Shown: one piece after another, positions 35,657 to 45,420 of the stretch
How positions within the stretch are numbered: position 1 is the first letter of the stretch
How the letters are laid out: every line of letters begins with the position of its first letter
NCBI RefSeq assembly: GCF_030682515.1
Contig: NZ_JAUXOD010000116.1
Coordinates: 42,276 to 106,275 of the forward strand
Reading direction: 5' to 3'
Origin: Hoeflea sp.
Lineage (GTDB): Bacteria; Pseudomonadota; Alphaproteobacteria; Rhizobiales; Rhizobiaceae
DNA length: 64,000 nucleotides
Notes under the pieces: model-generated
Database searches by the model: none
What the model was told of the DNA's origin: nothing
Seen by the model: the letters and a program-made list of their open reading frames with translations, nothing else
Position numbers and translations under genes: made by a program

Positions 35657-35875
35657 ATGGACAACAATCATGTGACTCTCGCAATCGTGGTCGCGTCGTT
35701 TGCTGCGGCGGTGACCTATGTAAAAGCCAATACGGCACCGCTCGGCACGTCCGCCGTTGCCGCCGATATCTTCGCCTGCCAGCAAGTGCAGGAGAGTCAG
35801 CCCGCGCCTGCGTTCCGCCTGACCTCCGGACCCGGAACGCCGGCCCGCCCTGCCTGCCCGATTTTGTCCAACTAA
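35657..35875 (+). CDS. Small hypothetical protein
   Basis: A 72-residue frame beginning with a hydrophobic helix (HVTLAIVVASFAAAVTYVKA), then a Pro-rich tail. ATG 35657 has GGGATAAA 6 nt upstream. It ends 1 nt before a possible upstream start of the extensin-like gene, on the same strand. No similarity recognised; it could be a small membrane or secreted protein, or chance. Confidence 0.4.
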   Translation: MDNNHVTLAIVVASFAAAVTYVKANTAPLGTSAVAADIFACQQVQESQPAPAFRLTSGPGTPARPACPILSN

Positions 35876-35948
35876 GATGCCGGGCACCGCTCCGGCATCG
35901 CCGGTTCGCGCAGGGGTCGTCAAGGCCTTTACTTCGGGAGCGGGTTTA

Positions 35949-36806
35949 ATGGGCCGGGTGCTCGCATTGCCCTTGGTCGTGCTGCTCGGCATGGGCCTGG
36001 ATCTGCCGGAAAACGGACCCGTTCCGGCTGAAAACCCCCGCCAGCCGCAATCTGTCGCCAAGGATCCGCCGCTTCCCGTGCCCAAGCCCTCTTCGGAAGC
36101 GCCCGGGCCCCGGAGCGATGCGGAGAGCGCGCCTGTCTCCCCGCGCGCCGACACTCCTGAACCATCAAACGGCGCTCTTGCTCCGCAAGAGAAGTCTCCG
36201 GAAAAGACTGAAAAGCCGGCCCTTCCGGACATCAAGGCGCCAAAGGATGATGAAGCAGCCCTGGCCCATTGCGAAGCCGAACTGCGCAAGCTCGGCGCCG
36301 TGTTTGACCGGCTGGATCCTGTGCGCGGGGACAATGGCTGCAGCATCGAGGCGCCCTACCGCATCGACGAGATCGTTCGCGGCGTCGCCCTTTCGCCCGG
36401 CACTGAACTGCGGTGCGAAACCGCCCTGGCGCTCGCCCGCTGGACCGGGTCCGTGGTGATCCCGGCCACCGGGGCCCTGCCGGACGCCGTCACCCTGACC
36501 GGGATCAATCACGGCTCCACCTATGTCTGCCGCCGCCGCAACAATCTCGACACCGGCAAGATGTCGGAGCATGGCATCGGCAACGCCATCGACATTGCCA
36601 ATTTCGAGTTCAAGGGACGCGAGCCGATCGGCATTTCACCGCGTCAAGGCGATGGAGACATGGAAGAGGCTTTCCAGCGCGCTGTCCGCGGCGGCGCCTG
36701 CCTGCATTTCACGACCGTCCTTGGGCCGGGCTCGGACGCCAGCCATGCCGGCCATCTTCATCTCGACATCGCCGAACGCAGGGGCGGTTACCGCCTCTGC
36801 CAGTGA
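35949..36806 (+). CDS. Extensin-family (Extensin_C) exported protein
   Basis: A 285-residue protein with a signal peptide (MGRVLALPLVVLLGMGL), a long Pro/Ser/Glu-rich linker to about residue 110, and a C-terminal Extensin-like domain (CSIEAPYRIDEIVRGVALSPG, GINHGSTYVCRRRNN, SEHGIGNAIDIANF, HAGHLHLDI). The His/Asp residues resemble metal ligands of D,D-peptidase-like folds, so a peptidoglycan role is likely. ATG 35949 was preferred to 35877 because GGGAGCGGG precedes it and the signal peptide then starts correctly. Confidence 0.82.
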   Translation: MGRVLALPLVVLLGMGLDLPENGPVPAENPRQPQSVAKDPPLPVPKPSSEAPGPRSDAESAPVSPRADTPEPSNGALAPQEKSPEKTEKPALPDIKAPKDDEAALAHCEAELRKLGAVFDRLDPVRGDNGCSIEAPYRIDEIVRGVALSPGTELRCETALALARWTGSVVIPATGALPDAVTLTGINHGSTYVCRRRNNLDTGKMSEHGIGNAIDIANFEFKGREPIGISPRQGDGDMEEAFQRAVRGGACLHFTTVLGPGSDASHAGHLHLDIAERRGGYRLCQ

Positions 36807-36813
36807 CAAGAGA

Positions 36814-36843
36814 CGTCCCGGGCGGGCGGGCCCGCCCGGGACG
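36814..36843. terminator. Strong GC hairpin between convergent genes
   Basis: CGTCCCGGGCGGGC pairs with GCCCGCCCGGGACG, a 14-bp perfect stem with a 2-nt centre, 4 bp from the fhs stop. No T tract on either strand, so it is a rho-independent-like stop of uncertain strength. Confidence 0.55.
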
Positions 36844-36847
36844 GATC

Positions 36848-38527
36848 CTAGAACAGGCCTTCGATCTGGCCCTGGTCGTTGAGGAAGATCTTCTCGGACG
36901 AGGGCGTTCTGGGCAGGCCGGGCATGGTCATGATCTCGCCGGTGATGACGACGATGAAGCCGGCTCCCGCCGACAGCCGCACTTCACGCACCGGGACGGT
37001 ATGGTCCGTGGGCGCGCCGCGCAGGTTCGGGTCGGTCGAGAACGAATACTGGGTCTTGGCCATGCAGATCGGCAATTTGCCGTAGCCTTGCGCCTCCCAC
37101 TGCTTGAGCTGCTCGCGCACGGATTTCTCCGCGATCACCTCGCCCGCGTGGTAGATCGACTTGGCGATTGTCTCGATCTTCTCGAACAGCGGCATCTCGT
37201 CGGGATAGAGCGGCGCGAACTGCGCCTGGCCGGATTCGGCGAGTTGCACCACCTTGCGGGCGAGATCCTCGATCCCGGCAGAGCCCTGCGCCCAGTGCTT
37301 GCACAGGATGGCTTCCGCGCCGAGCGTCGCCACATAATCCTTCACCGCCTGGATTTCGGCTTCGGTGTCGGAGACGAAATGGTTGATGGCGACCACCACC
37401 GGCACGCCGAATTTCTTCACGTTCTGCACGTGGCGGCCGAGATTGGCGCAGCCCTTCTCGACGGCCGCGATGTTCTCAGCGCCAAGATCTTCCTTCTTGA
37501 CGCCGCCATTCATCTTCATGGCGCGCACGGTGGCAACGATCACCGCCGCGTCGGGCTTGAGTCCGGCCTTGCGGCACTTGATGTCGAAGAATTTCTCGGC
37601 GCCCAGATCCGCGCCGAAGCCCGCTTCGGTGACCACGTAATCGGAGATTTTCAGCGCCGTGGTGGTGGCCACCACCGAGTTGCAGCCGTGCGCAATGTTG
37701 GCGAAGGGGCCGCCATGCACGAAGGCCGGATTGTTTTCGAGCGTCTGCACCAGATTGGGCTGCATCGCGTCCTTCAAGAGCACCGTCATCGCGCCGTCGG
37801 CCTTGATGTCGCGGCAATGGATCGGCGTCTTGTCGCGGCGGTAGGCCACGACAATCGAACCCAGCCGCTGCTGCAGGTCTTCAAGATCTCTCGCCAGGCA
37901 GAGGATCGCCATGACTTCCGACGCCACCGTGATGTCGAAGCCGGTCTGGCGCGGAAAGCCGTTGGAGACGCCGCCGAGATTGACGACGATGTCCCTGAGC
38001 GCCCGGTCGTTCATGTCCATCACCCGGCGCCAGACGATACGCCTGGCGTCGATCTGCAGCTCGTTGCCCCAGTAGATGTGGTTGTCGATCATCGCCGAGA
38101 GCAAATTGTGGGCGCTGGTGATGGCGTGGAAATCGCCGGTGAAATGAAGGTTCATTTCCTCCATCGGCACGACCTGCGCCATGCCGCCGCCGGCAGCCCC
38201 GCCCTTCATGCCGAAGTTCGGCCCGAGCGAGGCTTCGCGGATGCAGATCATCGCCTTCTTGCCGATGCGGTTGAGCCCGTCGCCCAGCCCCACCGTGGTG
38301 GTGGTCTTGCCCTCGCCCGCAGGCGTCGGGTTGATCGCGGTGACCAGGATCAGCTTGCCGTCCTTCTTGTCCTTCTGCCGCGCGATGAACGCAGCCGACA
38401 CCTTGGCCTTGTCATGCCCGTAAGGCACGAGGTCTTCCGCCGGAATGCCGAGCCTGGCGCCGATCTCCATGATCGGCTTCTTGGTCGCCGCGCGCGCGAT
38501 CTCGATGTCGGATTTGTACTCAGCCAT
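36848..38527 (-). CDS. fhs: Formate-tetrahydrofolate ligase
   Basis: A 559-residue enzyme that makes 10-formyl-THF from formate, THF and ATP. The P-loop is [18 protein letters not shown] near residue 68; other family signatures are [33 protein letters not shown] and MAKTQYSFS. The length is normal. ATG 38527 has GAGGAAAC upstream; the frame is open to 38674 but [11 protein letters not shown] is the family N-terminus. One-carbon metabolism in the cytoplasm; single gene. Confidence 0.95.
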   Translation of the reverse strand: MAEYKSDIEIARAATKKPIMEIGARLGIPAEDLVPYGHDKAKVSAAFIARQKDKKDGKLILVTAINPTPAGEGKTTTTVGLGDGLNRIGKKAMICIREASLGPNFGMKGGAAGGGMAQVVPMEEMNLHFTGDFHAITSAHNLLSAMIDNHIYWGNELQIDARRIVWRRVMDMNDRALRDIVVNLGGVSNGFPRQTGFDITVASEVMAILCLARDLEDLQQRLGSIVVAYRRDKTPIHCRDIKADGAMTVLLKDAMQPNLVQTLENNPAFVHGGPFANIAHGCNSVVATTTALKISDYVVTEAGFGADLGAEKFFDIKCRKAGLKPDAAVIVATVRAMKMNGGVKKEDLGAENIAAVEKGCANLGRHVQNVKKFGVPVVVAINHFVSDTEAEIQAVKDYVATLGAEAILCKHWAQGSAGIEDLARKVVQLAESGQAQFAPLYPDEMPLFEKIETIAKSIYHAGEVIAEKSVREQLKQWEAQGYGKLPICMAKTQYSFSTDPNLRGAPTDHTVPVREVRLSAGAGFIVVITGEIMTMPGLPRTPSSEKIFLNDQGQIEGLF

Positions 38528-38724
38528 GGTGTTTCCTCTTCCCGATCGGTCCCGCATCCCCCGCGCGACCCGTGGCTGCGAATAGAAACCGAAAGCGCCG
38601 CCGATGCTTGCATGAAACGGGACGCTGAATACGCCAATTGCGACACGGGGACGAAAGCGATCAGGTTGACGCAACCATGGCGCCGGATCTGGTGTCCGGT
38701 CCGGGTCAAAACCGCCGGCCTGGT

Positions 38725-39090
38725 TCAGTCCAGATGCACCATCAGCGCGTGGACTTCCGTTCCGTCCAGCGTTCTGGCCGCATGCCCCCGGCCGGTGGTG
38801 TCCTCCATCAGCACGGCGTCGCCTGGACCGAGATCCATCACCGCGCCGCCGCTCGTCTGTCCCTGGAAGCGCCCCGATAGCATCACGAACAGCTGCCTCC
38901 GCGGCGCGGGATGCAGCTCGCTGTCCCAGCCTGCCGGAAAACGCACCATGATGTATCGCTTCGCCTCGACCGCAGCCGAAACGCCGAAGGCCGGCGCCGG
39001 AGGCGCGTACACCGCCATGTCGAACTCGGCCTGCAGCCGCTCGAAATGGCTCTCGCCGTTCTCATCGGCATAGAGCCGCACAAAGTTCAT
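38725..39090 (-). CDS. Cupin-domain protein
   Basis: A 121-residue single-domain cupin. The barrel reads [25 protein letters not shown], then [35 protein letters not shown], with His residues that may hold a metal. ATG 39090 has GGGAGGAGAT upstream, one of the best sites in the window, and the frame 20 codons further out is not needed. Ligand or reaction unknown. Confidence 0.8.
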   Translation of the reverse strand: MNFVRLYADENGESHFERLQAEFDMAVYAPPAPAFGVSAAVEAKRYIMVRFPAGWDSELHPAPRRQLFVMLSGRFQGQTSGGAVMDLGPGDAVLMEDTTGRGHAARTLDGTEVHALMVHLD

Positions 39091-39272
39091 GGATGATCTC
39101 CTCCCGTGACCGTCGCCGGCAGGGGCGGTCTTTTCCGTCGCAGCAGCCAAACCGGTTCGCCCCGGCTTACATTCCCGTAGAGGTCACTCTCCGGTCTTTA
39201 GCGCCGGCGTCCCGAAAGAGCCCAGAACCGATGCCGGACCGGCCGATATAAGGCGGCACTTCGCCATAACTC

Positions 39273-40166
39273 CTACCTCCGCACAACACAATTCTTCGGC
39301 CGCGATCGGCTGCCGCAGATCCGGTGTCCGACGAGCGGTTCTATCTCGTGGATCTCGGTGGCGACGCCGAAGGCCTTGAGTTCCTGATCGTTGAGATACC
39401 GGATATCGTCCGGAGGCGTTGACTGCATCAGATCGATCAAAGCGGGCTTGATATCCATGCTGACAAGATAGCTCTCCAATTCCCGTCGCAGGGCCTCGGT
39501 CATTTCCGTCGTTGTCACGGTCCCGATCTTCTGACGCTCCACATGTTCCTTCTCGGTGACGACCGTTCCATCGCTCAGCTTCCTGCTGGTCGATCTGTAG
39601 ATGTCCCGATACTTCTCCTGGGTGGTCACCGTCTGGTGGACGCCAATGCGGGATAAGGGACTGGCGATGCGACGGCTGCCTCCCGCCAGCACCAGCGGAC
39701 AGGCCGAGTTGCAGATGCCGAAGGACGTGTTGGCGCGGCCCTTGTAGGTGCCGTCCCGGAGGTCGGGTTCGCATTTTTCGTCCCAGGGCTCGCAGGTCAG
39801 GTAATCCGTCCGCGCGACTTCGACCGTCATCGCGCGTTCGCGGATCAACCGGCCCATCGTCACCGCGACATCGACCCGACCGCCCAGGGAATTTATGAGG
39901 AGGGGAAGTTTCCGGTCGCCGGCCTTCGTGAGGATGGCCCTGAAGGCGTCGGCGGAGTCGGCCACGATATCGCCATCGGCCGCGATCCACTCCGGACAGT
40001 CCGGTTCGCAGGAAGGATTGCCGGTGCGGACAATGGAAAACACCATGTCCCGGCGCGGCGCTTTTTCCGCCGCCAAGGTTGAAGAGGACGCAGCCAGGGG
40101 CAATCCGAGGGCGACCACGGCAATCGCTGAGACGGACTTCAGGAGAGGCTCAGCAAACACGCACAT
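39273..40166 (-). CDS. Exported ClpP/crotonase-fold protein (COG3904-like)
   Basis: A 297-residue protein starting with a signal peptide (LLKSVSAIAVVALGLPLAASSSTLAAE). It contains a ClpP-like core: LINSLGGRVDVAVTMGRLIRE, ICNSACPLVLAGGSRRIA (candidate nucleophile Ser between two Cys) and SRIGVHQTVT (candidate His). This is a periplasmic relative of ClpP-fold proteins of unknown function. Several Cys could form disulfides. An ATG at 40190 adds eight residues; I chose 40166 for the cleaner signal peptide. Confidence 0.68.
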   Translation of the reverse strand: MCVFAEPLLKSVSAIAVVALGLPLAASSSTLAAEKAPRRDMVFSIVRTGNPSCEPDCPEWIAADGDIVADSADAFRAILTKAGDRKLPLLINSLGGRVDVAVTMGRLIRERAMTVEVARTDYLTCEPWDEKCEPDLRDGTYKGRANTSFGICNSACPLVLAGGSRRIASPLSRIGVHQTVTTQEKYRDIYRSTSRKLSDGTVVTEKEHVERQKIGTVTTTEMTEALRRELESYLVSMDIKPALIDLMQSTPPDDIRYLNDQELKAFGVATEIHEIEPLVGHRICGSRSRPKNCVVRR

Positions 40167-40329
40167 AGCTCGGATCACACCTGCCGCCATCCTCGCTGGG
40201 TCCGCTCACGAAACATGACTGCTTCGCAAGGGAGTCGGATCATGCGGCGAGGCTATCAATCAAGCCCGCTCGCTACAAGGCGCCGCGCGCGGGACGAGAC
40301 CTGAACAGCCTGTCATGCCGGACCAGCCC

Positions 40330-43300
40330 TCACCCGTCCCCCATGGCGATCAGCCCGGCATTGCCGCCGGCGGCGGCCGTGTTGACCGAGACCGCCTGCT
40401 CGACCGCGAAGCGCATCAGGTAATGCGGGCCTCCGGCCTTGAAGCCGGTGCCCGACAGGCCCGAACCGCCGAAGGGCTGGGTGCCGACCACGGCGCCGAT
40501 CATGTTGCGGTTGATGTAGACATTGCCTGTGTCGAGCCGGTCGATGACCTTGCGCACCGTGGCCTCGATGCGCGAATGCACGCCGAGCGTCAGGCCGAAG
40601 CCGGTGGCGTCGATCGCATCAAGCACTGCGTCGAGCTTCCTGGCCTTGTAGCGCACCACATGCAGCACCGGGCCGAAGATCTCGCGGTCGAGTGCTGACG
40701 CATCCTTGAGTTCGACAATGTGCGGGGCGAAGAACAGGCCCTCCTTTGGCGCCTCGCCGGCATAGACCAGCTTCTGGGTTTTCGAGATCGTGGCGATATG
40801 CGCCGCGAGCATGTCGCGTTGCGCCGCGTCGATCACCGGGCCGATGTCGGTCGAGGGCTTGGACGGATCGCCGAGCTTCAATTCGCGCGCGGCTCCCTCG
40901 ATCATCTCGAGCATGGGGCCGGCGACATCCTCCTGCACGAACAGCAGCCGGAGCGCCGAGCAGCGCTGGCCGGCGGAGCGGAACGCCGACATCACCACGT
41001 CGTCGGCCACCTGTTCGGCGAGCGCGGTGGCATCGACGATCATGGCGTTGAGGCCGCCGGTCTCGGCGATGAACGGCACGATCGGCCCGTCCCTGGCCGC
41101 AAGCGTCCGGTTGATGGCGCGCGCGGTGTCGGTGGAGCCGGTGAAGGCCACGCCGCCGATCCTCGGATGCGATGTCAGGGCCGCCCCCACATCGCCCGCG
41201 CCCGGCAGGCAGAGAAGCACGTCCTTCGGCACGCCCGCTTCATGCAGCAGCTTGATGGCCTCGTGGGCGATCAGCGGCGTCTGTTCGGCGGGCTTGGCGA
41301 TCACCGCATTGCCGGCGGCAAGCCCGGCCGAAACCTGGCCCAGGAAGATCGCCAGCGGAAAGTTCCAGGGCGAGATGCAGACGAACACGCCGCGTCCGCG
41401 CCAGCCGAGCCGATTGTCCTCGCCGGTGGGACCAGGCATCGGCAACATCTTCGTAAACATGTCGCGCGAGCGGGCGGCGTAGTAGCGCAGGAAATCCACC
41501 GCCTCGCGGATCTCGGCGATGCCGTCGTCAAGTGTCTTGCCCGCTTCGAGCGCCAACAGCGCCATGAACCGGTCGCGCCGATCCTCGATGAGGTCGGCAG
41601 CCCGGTCGAGTGCCGCCGCGCGCAGGCCCGGATCGGTGCGCGACCAGCTGCGGAAGCCTTGCGCCGCGGTCGTCACCGCCTTGTCGACATCCTTCGGATC
41701 GGTGAACCGCACCGTGCCGACGATTCGCGACGGATCGGAGGGCGAGCGGACATCCTGCACGGCGCCGCCCTTGAGGCCCGGCGCCAGCGGTCCGGCCTCG
41801 ACGGTCCCGGAGGAGCGCGCCATGCCTTCAGCGAGAGAGGCGAGCTGGAAGCGGTCGCCGAATTCGAGGCCCCGCGAATTGGGTCGGTCCGGATAGATCG
41901 CCAGCGGAAGCGGGATCTGGCTGTTGCGCGCCGACTGGCCGCGGGCAAGCCCGAGCTTGGCGTCGGGACGTTCGAGCAGCGAGTCGACGGGAATGGACTT
42001 GTCGCCGGCCACCGCCACGAAGGAGGAGTTGGCGCCGTTTTCCAGGAGTCGGCGCACCAGATAGGCGAGCAGGTCGCGGTAGCCGCCGACCGGCGCATAG
42101 ATCCGGCAGGGCACGCGGTCATTGCTCTTGCTCAGGCTGTCATAGACCACCTCGCCCATGCCGTGCAGGCGCTGGAATTCGAAGCCGCTGCGGTCCTCGG
42201 CCATCTCGACAATGGTGGCGACGGTGAGCGCATTGTGGGTGGCGAACTGCGGATACATCACGTCGCGCATGTCGAGCATCTGCCGGGCGCAGGCGAGATA
42301 GGACAGGTCCGTGGCGGCCTTGCGGGTGTAGACACCGTAGCCCTCGAGCCCGCGTTCCTGGGCGCGCTTGATCTCGGTGTCCCAATAGGCGCCCTTGACC
42401 AGCCGCACCATCATCCGCCGGCCATGCTTGCGGCAGAGCCCGGCGATGTGATCGATCACCTGCGGCGCGCGCTTCTGGTAGGCCTGGATGGCGAGCCCGA
42501 AGCCGTCCCAGCCGGCAAGCGACGGATCGGCGAAGGCGCGGTCGATCACGTCGAGCGACAGTTCCAGCCGGTCGACTTCCTCGGCGTCGACGGTGAAATT
42601 GAGATCATGCTCCCTGGCCATCTGTGCCAGCTTGACGAGATCGGGAACCAGTTCCTCCAGCACCTGTTCGCGGTGGGTGGCGAGATAGCGCGGATGCAGC
42701 GCCGAAAGCTTGACCGAGATGCCCGGACGGTCGGGCAGCTTGCGGCCGGCGGACGTCTTGCCCGCCGCCTTGCCGATGGCGGTGATCGCATCGGCATAGG
42801 ACTTGAAATAGCGCTTCGCGTCGGCGCGCGTCCGGGCGCCCTCGCCCAGCATGTCGTAGGAATGGCGAAAGCCGCGCGTCTCGTTCTTGGCGGCGCGGGA
42901 GAGCGCATCCTCGATGGTTTCGCCCAGCACGAAATGGTGGCCGAGGAAGCGCATCGCCTGTTTGGTGGCGGTCCTGACCGTGGGCATGCCCATCCGCTTG
43001 ATCAGGCTCTGCATCACGCCCTCGGGCGTCTCGCCGGGATTGATGACCCTGGCCGACATCGCCAGCGCCCAGGCCGAGGCCGACACGAACCAGGTGTCGC
43101 CATGGGTTTCATGGTCGCTCCAGCCGCCCTCCTTGAGCTTGTCCTCGATCAGCCGGTCCTGGGTCATCGCGTCGGGAACCCTGAGCAGGGCTTCGGCCAG
43201 CACCATCAGCGCCAAGCCTTCGCGCGTCGACAACCCGTATTCCCTGAGGAAGTCCTCGACGCCGCCCATCTGGCCCGATTCCGAGCGGATCGCCTGGATC

Positions 43301-43443
43301 AGTCTGGTCGCGCGCGCATCAATCGCCCTGTCCTGCGCCGCACTGAACACCAGTTTCTCGTGGAAGGCGCCGATCAGCCGGTCATCATCAGATGCATGCG
43401 GCGCGTGAAAGGCGGTCAAAGGCGGCTGGTTCGTGGCGGTCAT
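40330..43443 (-). CDS. putA: Bifunctional proline dehydrogenase / P5C dehydrogenase
   Basis: A 1037-residue PutA. Proline is oxidised by the FAD-barrel domain (about 130-470; MVRLVKGAYWDTEIKRAQ, GYPVYTRK-like region) and the product goes to the NAD-dependent aldehyde dehydrogenase domain (about 540-1000; PFIAETGGLNAM, catalytic Cys in SAGQRCSALRLL, EIFGPVLHVVRY). There is no ribbon-helix-helix N-terminus, so it is not a self-repressor; the divergent Lrp-type gene supplies regulation. ATG 43443 has GGGAGAGC upstream. It is the last gene of its transcript. Confidence 0.95.
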   Translation of the reverse strand: MTATNQPPLTAFHAPHASDDDRLIGAFHEKLVFSAAQDRAIDARATRLIQAIRSESGQMGGVEDFLREYGLSTREGLALMVLAEALLRVPDAMTQDRLIEDKLKEGGWSDHETHGDTWFVSASAWALAMSARVINPGETPEGVMQSLIKRMGMPTVRTATKQAMRFLGHHFVLGETIEDALSRAAKNETRGFRHSYDMLGEGARTRADAKRYFKSYADAITAIGKAAGKTSAGRKLPDRPGISVKLSALHPRYLATHREQVLEELVPDLVKLAQMAREHDLNFTVDAEEVDRLELSLDVIDRAFADPSLAGWDGFGLAIQAYQKRAPQVIDHIAGLCRKHGRRMMVRLVKGAYWDTEIKRAQERGLEGYGVYTRKAATDLSYLACARQMLDMRDVMYPQFATHNALTVATIVEMAEDRSGFEFQRLHGMGEVVYDSLSKSNDRVPCRIYAPVGGYRDLLAYLVRRLLENGANSSFVAVAGDKSIPVDSLLERPDAKLGLARGQSARNSQIPLPLAIYPDRPNSRGLEFGDRFQLASLAEGMARSSGTVEAGPLAPGLKGGAVQDVRSPSDPSRIVGTVRFTDPKDVDKAVTTAAQGFRSWSRTDPGLRAAALDRAADLIEDRRDRFMALLALEAGKTLDDGIAEIREAVDFLRYYAARSRDMFTKMLPMPGPTGEDNRLGWRGRGVFVCISPWNFPLAIFLGQVSAGLAAGNAVIAKPAEQTPLIAHEAIKLLHEAGVPKDVLLCLPGAGDVGAALTSHPRIGGVAFTGSTDTARAINRTLAARDGPIVPFIAETGGLNAMIVDATALAEQVADDVVMSAFRSAGQRCSALRLLFVQEDVAGPMLEMIEGAARELKLGDPSKPSTDIGPVIDAAQRDMLAAHIATISKTQKLVYAGEAPKEGLFFAPHIVELKDASALDREIFGPVLHVVRYKARKLDAVLDAIDATGFGLTLGVHSRIEATVRKVIDRLDTGNVYINRNMIGAVVGTQPFGGSGLSGTGFKAGGPHYLMRFAVEQAVSVNTAAAGGNAGLIAMGDG

Positions 43444-43509
43444 GATGCTCTCCCGTGAAACATGCAAAATAGAGCTTGATATAACGTGTTTCTCTCCATA
43501 TTTTAGAAC

Positions 43510-43534
43510 TTTGTCAGGTACTATCGCGGACAAA
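43510..43534. promoter_or_regulatory. Candidate operator in the putA-putR divergent promoter
   Basis: TTTGTC (43510-43515) and GACAAA (43529-43534) form an inverted repeat with a 13-bp spacer in the 112-bp AT-rich gap between the two divergent genes. It is in a natural place for the regulator to bind and respond to proline. The motif is short. Confidence 0.35.
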
Positions 43535-43555
43535 TCGCCATTTGATGGAGAATTC

Positions 43556-44017
43556 ATGAAGGAAATCGACCGAATCGATCGAAAGATCCTCCGCGCCATG
43601 CAGGACGACGGAAGGCTGAGCAATCTCGAACTGGCCGAAAAAATCAGCCTGTCTCCGACCGCCACCGCCGAACGTCTCAAGCGCCTCACGCGCGACGGTT
43701 ATATCACAGGCTACACGGCGCGGCTCTCGCCGGAAAGGCTTGACCGGGGGATGCTGGTCTTTGTCGAAGTCAAGCTGGACCGCACCACGCCGGATGTCTT
43801 CGACGCCTTTTCCGAGGCCGTGCAGAAATCGGACGACGTGATGGAGTGCCACATGGTAGCCGGCGGCTTCGACTATCTGGTCAAGGCGCGCGTCAAGGGC
43901 ATGGAAGCCTACAGGGCCTTCCTGTCCGACATCATCCTGTCCCTGCCGGGCGTGCGCGAAACCCACACCTATCCGGTCATGGAGGAGGTGAAAAACACCG
44001 GCAAGCTTCCTGTGTGA
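43556..44017 (+). CDS. putR: Lrp/AsnC-family regulator of proline catabolism
   Basis: A 153-residue Lrp-type regulator: winged helix-turn-helix (IDRKILRAMQDDGRLSNLELAEKISLSPTATAERLKRL) and a RAM/ActD ligand domain (VMECHMVAGGFDYLVKARV). It lies head to head with putA, the usual arrangement of PutR activators in alphaproteobacteria, which switch putA on when proline is present. ATG 43556 follows GGAGAATTC and begins MKEIDRIDR. Confidence 0.88.
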   Translation: MKEIDRIDRKILRAMQDDGRLSNLELAEKISLSPTATAERLKRLTRDGYITGYTARLSPERLDRGMLVFVEVKLDRTTPDVFDAFSEAVQKSDDVMECHMVAGGFDYLVKARVKGMEAYRAFLSDIILSLPGVRETHTYPVMEEVKNTGKLPV

Positions 44018-44122
44018 ATGATTGCAGGTGCGAACGAATCATTCGCTGAAAAACGTTGCATTTTGACCCGCGAAAGGCTCAACTGCAGTATTCTCTTGTG
44101 AAAAAAGTTGCGGCCTGACTCG

Positions 44123-44875
44123 ATGAAGCAATTGGGTCGTTGTGGAAATGACGGTTTGGCATCGATGAAAGGACATTCAACTCTGATCACCAGCTTGAAT
44201 GCGATCAGGACCGAAACAGAACTGTCCGGTTTTCTGCGCGAACTGGCTGCCGAGTTCAGTTTCAAGGGCTTCATGGTGATCGACATCCCTACCGCATTGG
44301 AGGAGAAACTCTCGCCCCGGATCGTGCTGTCAGACCTGCCTGCGGGTTTCCTGAAAGAATACGACACGCTTGGCCTGCTGAAGAACTCTCCGATCTTCGC
44401 CGGGCTGCGCCGCTCGACCGCGCCGATGTCGTGGAGCATCGACAAGATCGGCGTCAACCGGCCGCCATCCGAGGTCAGTCTCGCCCGCGAATTTTTCACC
44501 CGGCACTCGATCTCCACCAGCGTCTATTATCCCGTCCATGGCCCAAATGGCAGGCGCGCGGTGATCGGTTTTCTGGGCAACAGGCAGGCGCCTGGCCATA
44601 CGGAAATGGGGGAACTGGGAATATTCGTCATGCACTCCTATGATGTGTATTCCAAATTGAAGAGTGATATGGGGGGCGAGCCGGCATTGACGGCGCGTGA
44701 ACTGGAAGTGTTGCATTGGGCCGCCTGCGGCAAGACTTCGGGCGAGATCGCCGAGATCGTTTCGCTGTCTGATCACACCGTCAATTCCTACATGAACAAT
44801 GCCATGCGAAAACTGGATTGCGTCAACCGAACGCACCTCGTTGCAAAGGCGTTGCGTTTGCATCTCATCAGCTGA
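44123..44875 (+). CDS. LuxR-family regulator with autoinducer-binding-like domain
   Basis: A 250-residue protein. The C-terminal ~65 residues are a LuxR helix-turn-helix (LTARELEVLHWAACGKTSGEIAEIVSLSDHTVNSYMNNAMRKLDC). The N-terminal ~165 residues look like an autoinducer-binding or GAF-like fold (FKGFMVIDIP, STSVYYPVHGPNGRRAVIGFLG). No luxI synthase is present, so it is a LuxR solo or an unrelated ligand sensor. Start is uncertain: ATG 44123 or 44165. A PAS protein follows 38 bp after its stop. Confidence 0.82.
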   Translation: MKQLGRCGNDGLASMKGHSTLITSLNAIRTETELSGFLRELAAEFSFKGFMVIDIPTALEEKLSPRIVLSDLPAGFLKEYDTLGLLKNSPIFAGLRRSTAPMSWSIDKIGVNRPPSEVSLAREFFTRHSISTSVYYPVHGPNGRRAVIGFLGNRQAPGHTEMGELGIFVMHSYDVYSKLKSDMGGEPALTARELEVLHWAACGKTSGEIAEIVSLSDHTVNSYMNNAMRKLDCVNRTHLVAKALRLHLIS

Positions 44876-44913
44876 ATTGGAGCACAGCGCACAAATGCTC
44901 GGGAAAGGTACCT

Positions 44914-45381
44914 GTGGTCAGATTTGAATTTTCGGAAAGTGAGTATCCTGAACAGGATCTGGGTCATATCGGCATTTCCGCAAAGGAAATTGTGGACCTG
45001 ACGTCGCGCCGGCGCACTGTCGGCTACTGGCGGTCCGACCTCGCATCAGGCCATGTCTACTGGTCCCGGGCGGTCTTCGACATCTACGGCATGGACTACA
45101 CCCAAGGCCCGGTCAACCTGACGGCCGCCTACGCGAACGTCCATCGCGAGGACCTGAACCTCATGCTCGAACTCATCGAACGCGCTGCCTCGGAGAAGAT
45201 CGGCTTTCACTATGTGCTGCGGCTGAAAAACGGCCGTGACGACGGTTTCAAATTCGTCCGGTCGGTCGGGCTCTACCGCACCACCGACGACGGCCGCGAG
45301 GAACTCTTCGGCAATCTGGAGGAAATCCTCGAGCGCGTCCGCCTGATCAGCGTCTTCAACACGCCGTCCGCAACGGCCTGA
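44914..45381 (+). CDS. PAS-domain protein
   Basis: A 155-residue protein with one PAS fold (TVGYWRSDLASGHVYWSRAVFDIYGMDYTQGPVNLTAAYANVHREDLNLMLELIERA, with ...HYVLRLKNGRDDGFKFVRSVG). There is no output domain, so it may pass a signal to a partner, perhaps the LuxR-type protein just upstream. I chose GTG 44914 because AAAGG lies 6 nt before it; an ATG frame starting at 44818 would overlap the upstream gene by 58 nt. Confidence 0.7.
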   Translation: MVRFEFSESEYPEQDLGHIGISAKEIVDLTSRRRTVGYWRSDLASGHVYWSRAVFDIYGMDYTQGPVNLTAAYANVHREDLNLMLELIERAASEKIGFHYVLRLKNGRDDGFKFVRSVGLYRTTDDGREELFGNLEEILERVRLISVFNTPSATA

Positions 45382-45420
45382 GCGGGACCTGCGTCCTCAC
45401 GCCGGCGACGCCAGCTCGGG

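Noticed and set aside
35877..35948. Earlier start of the extensin-family gene
   Set aside because: It would put 24 residues ahead of the signal peptide; ATG 35949 has the better ribosome-binding site.
40720..43458. A 912-residue open frame on the plus strand opposite putA
   Set aside because: Antisense to a recognised enzyme, biased composition, no start signal or domain.
44108..44122. TTG start for the LuxR-type gene
   Set aside because: No ribosome-binding site, and ATG codons follow at 44123 and 44165.
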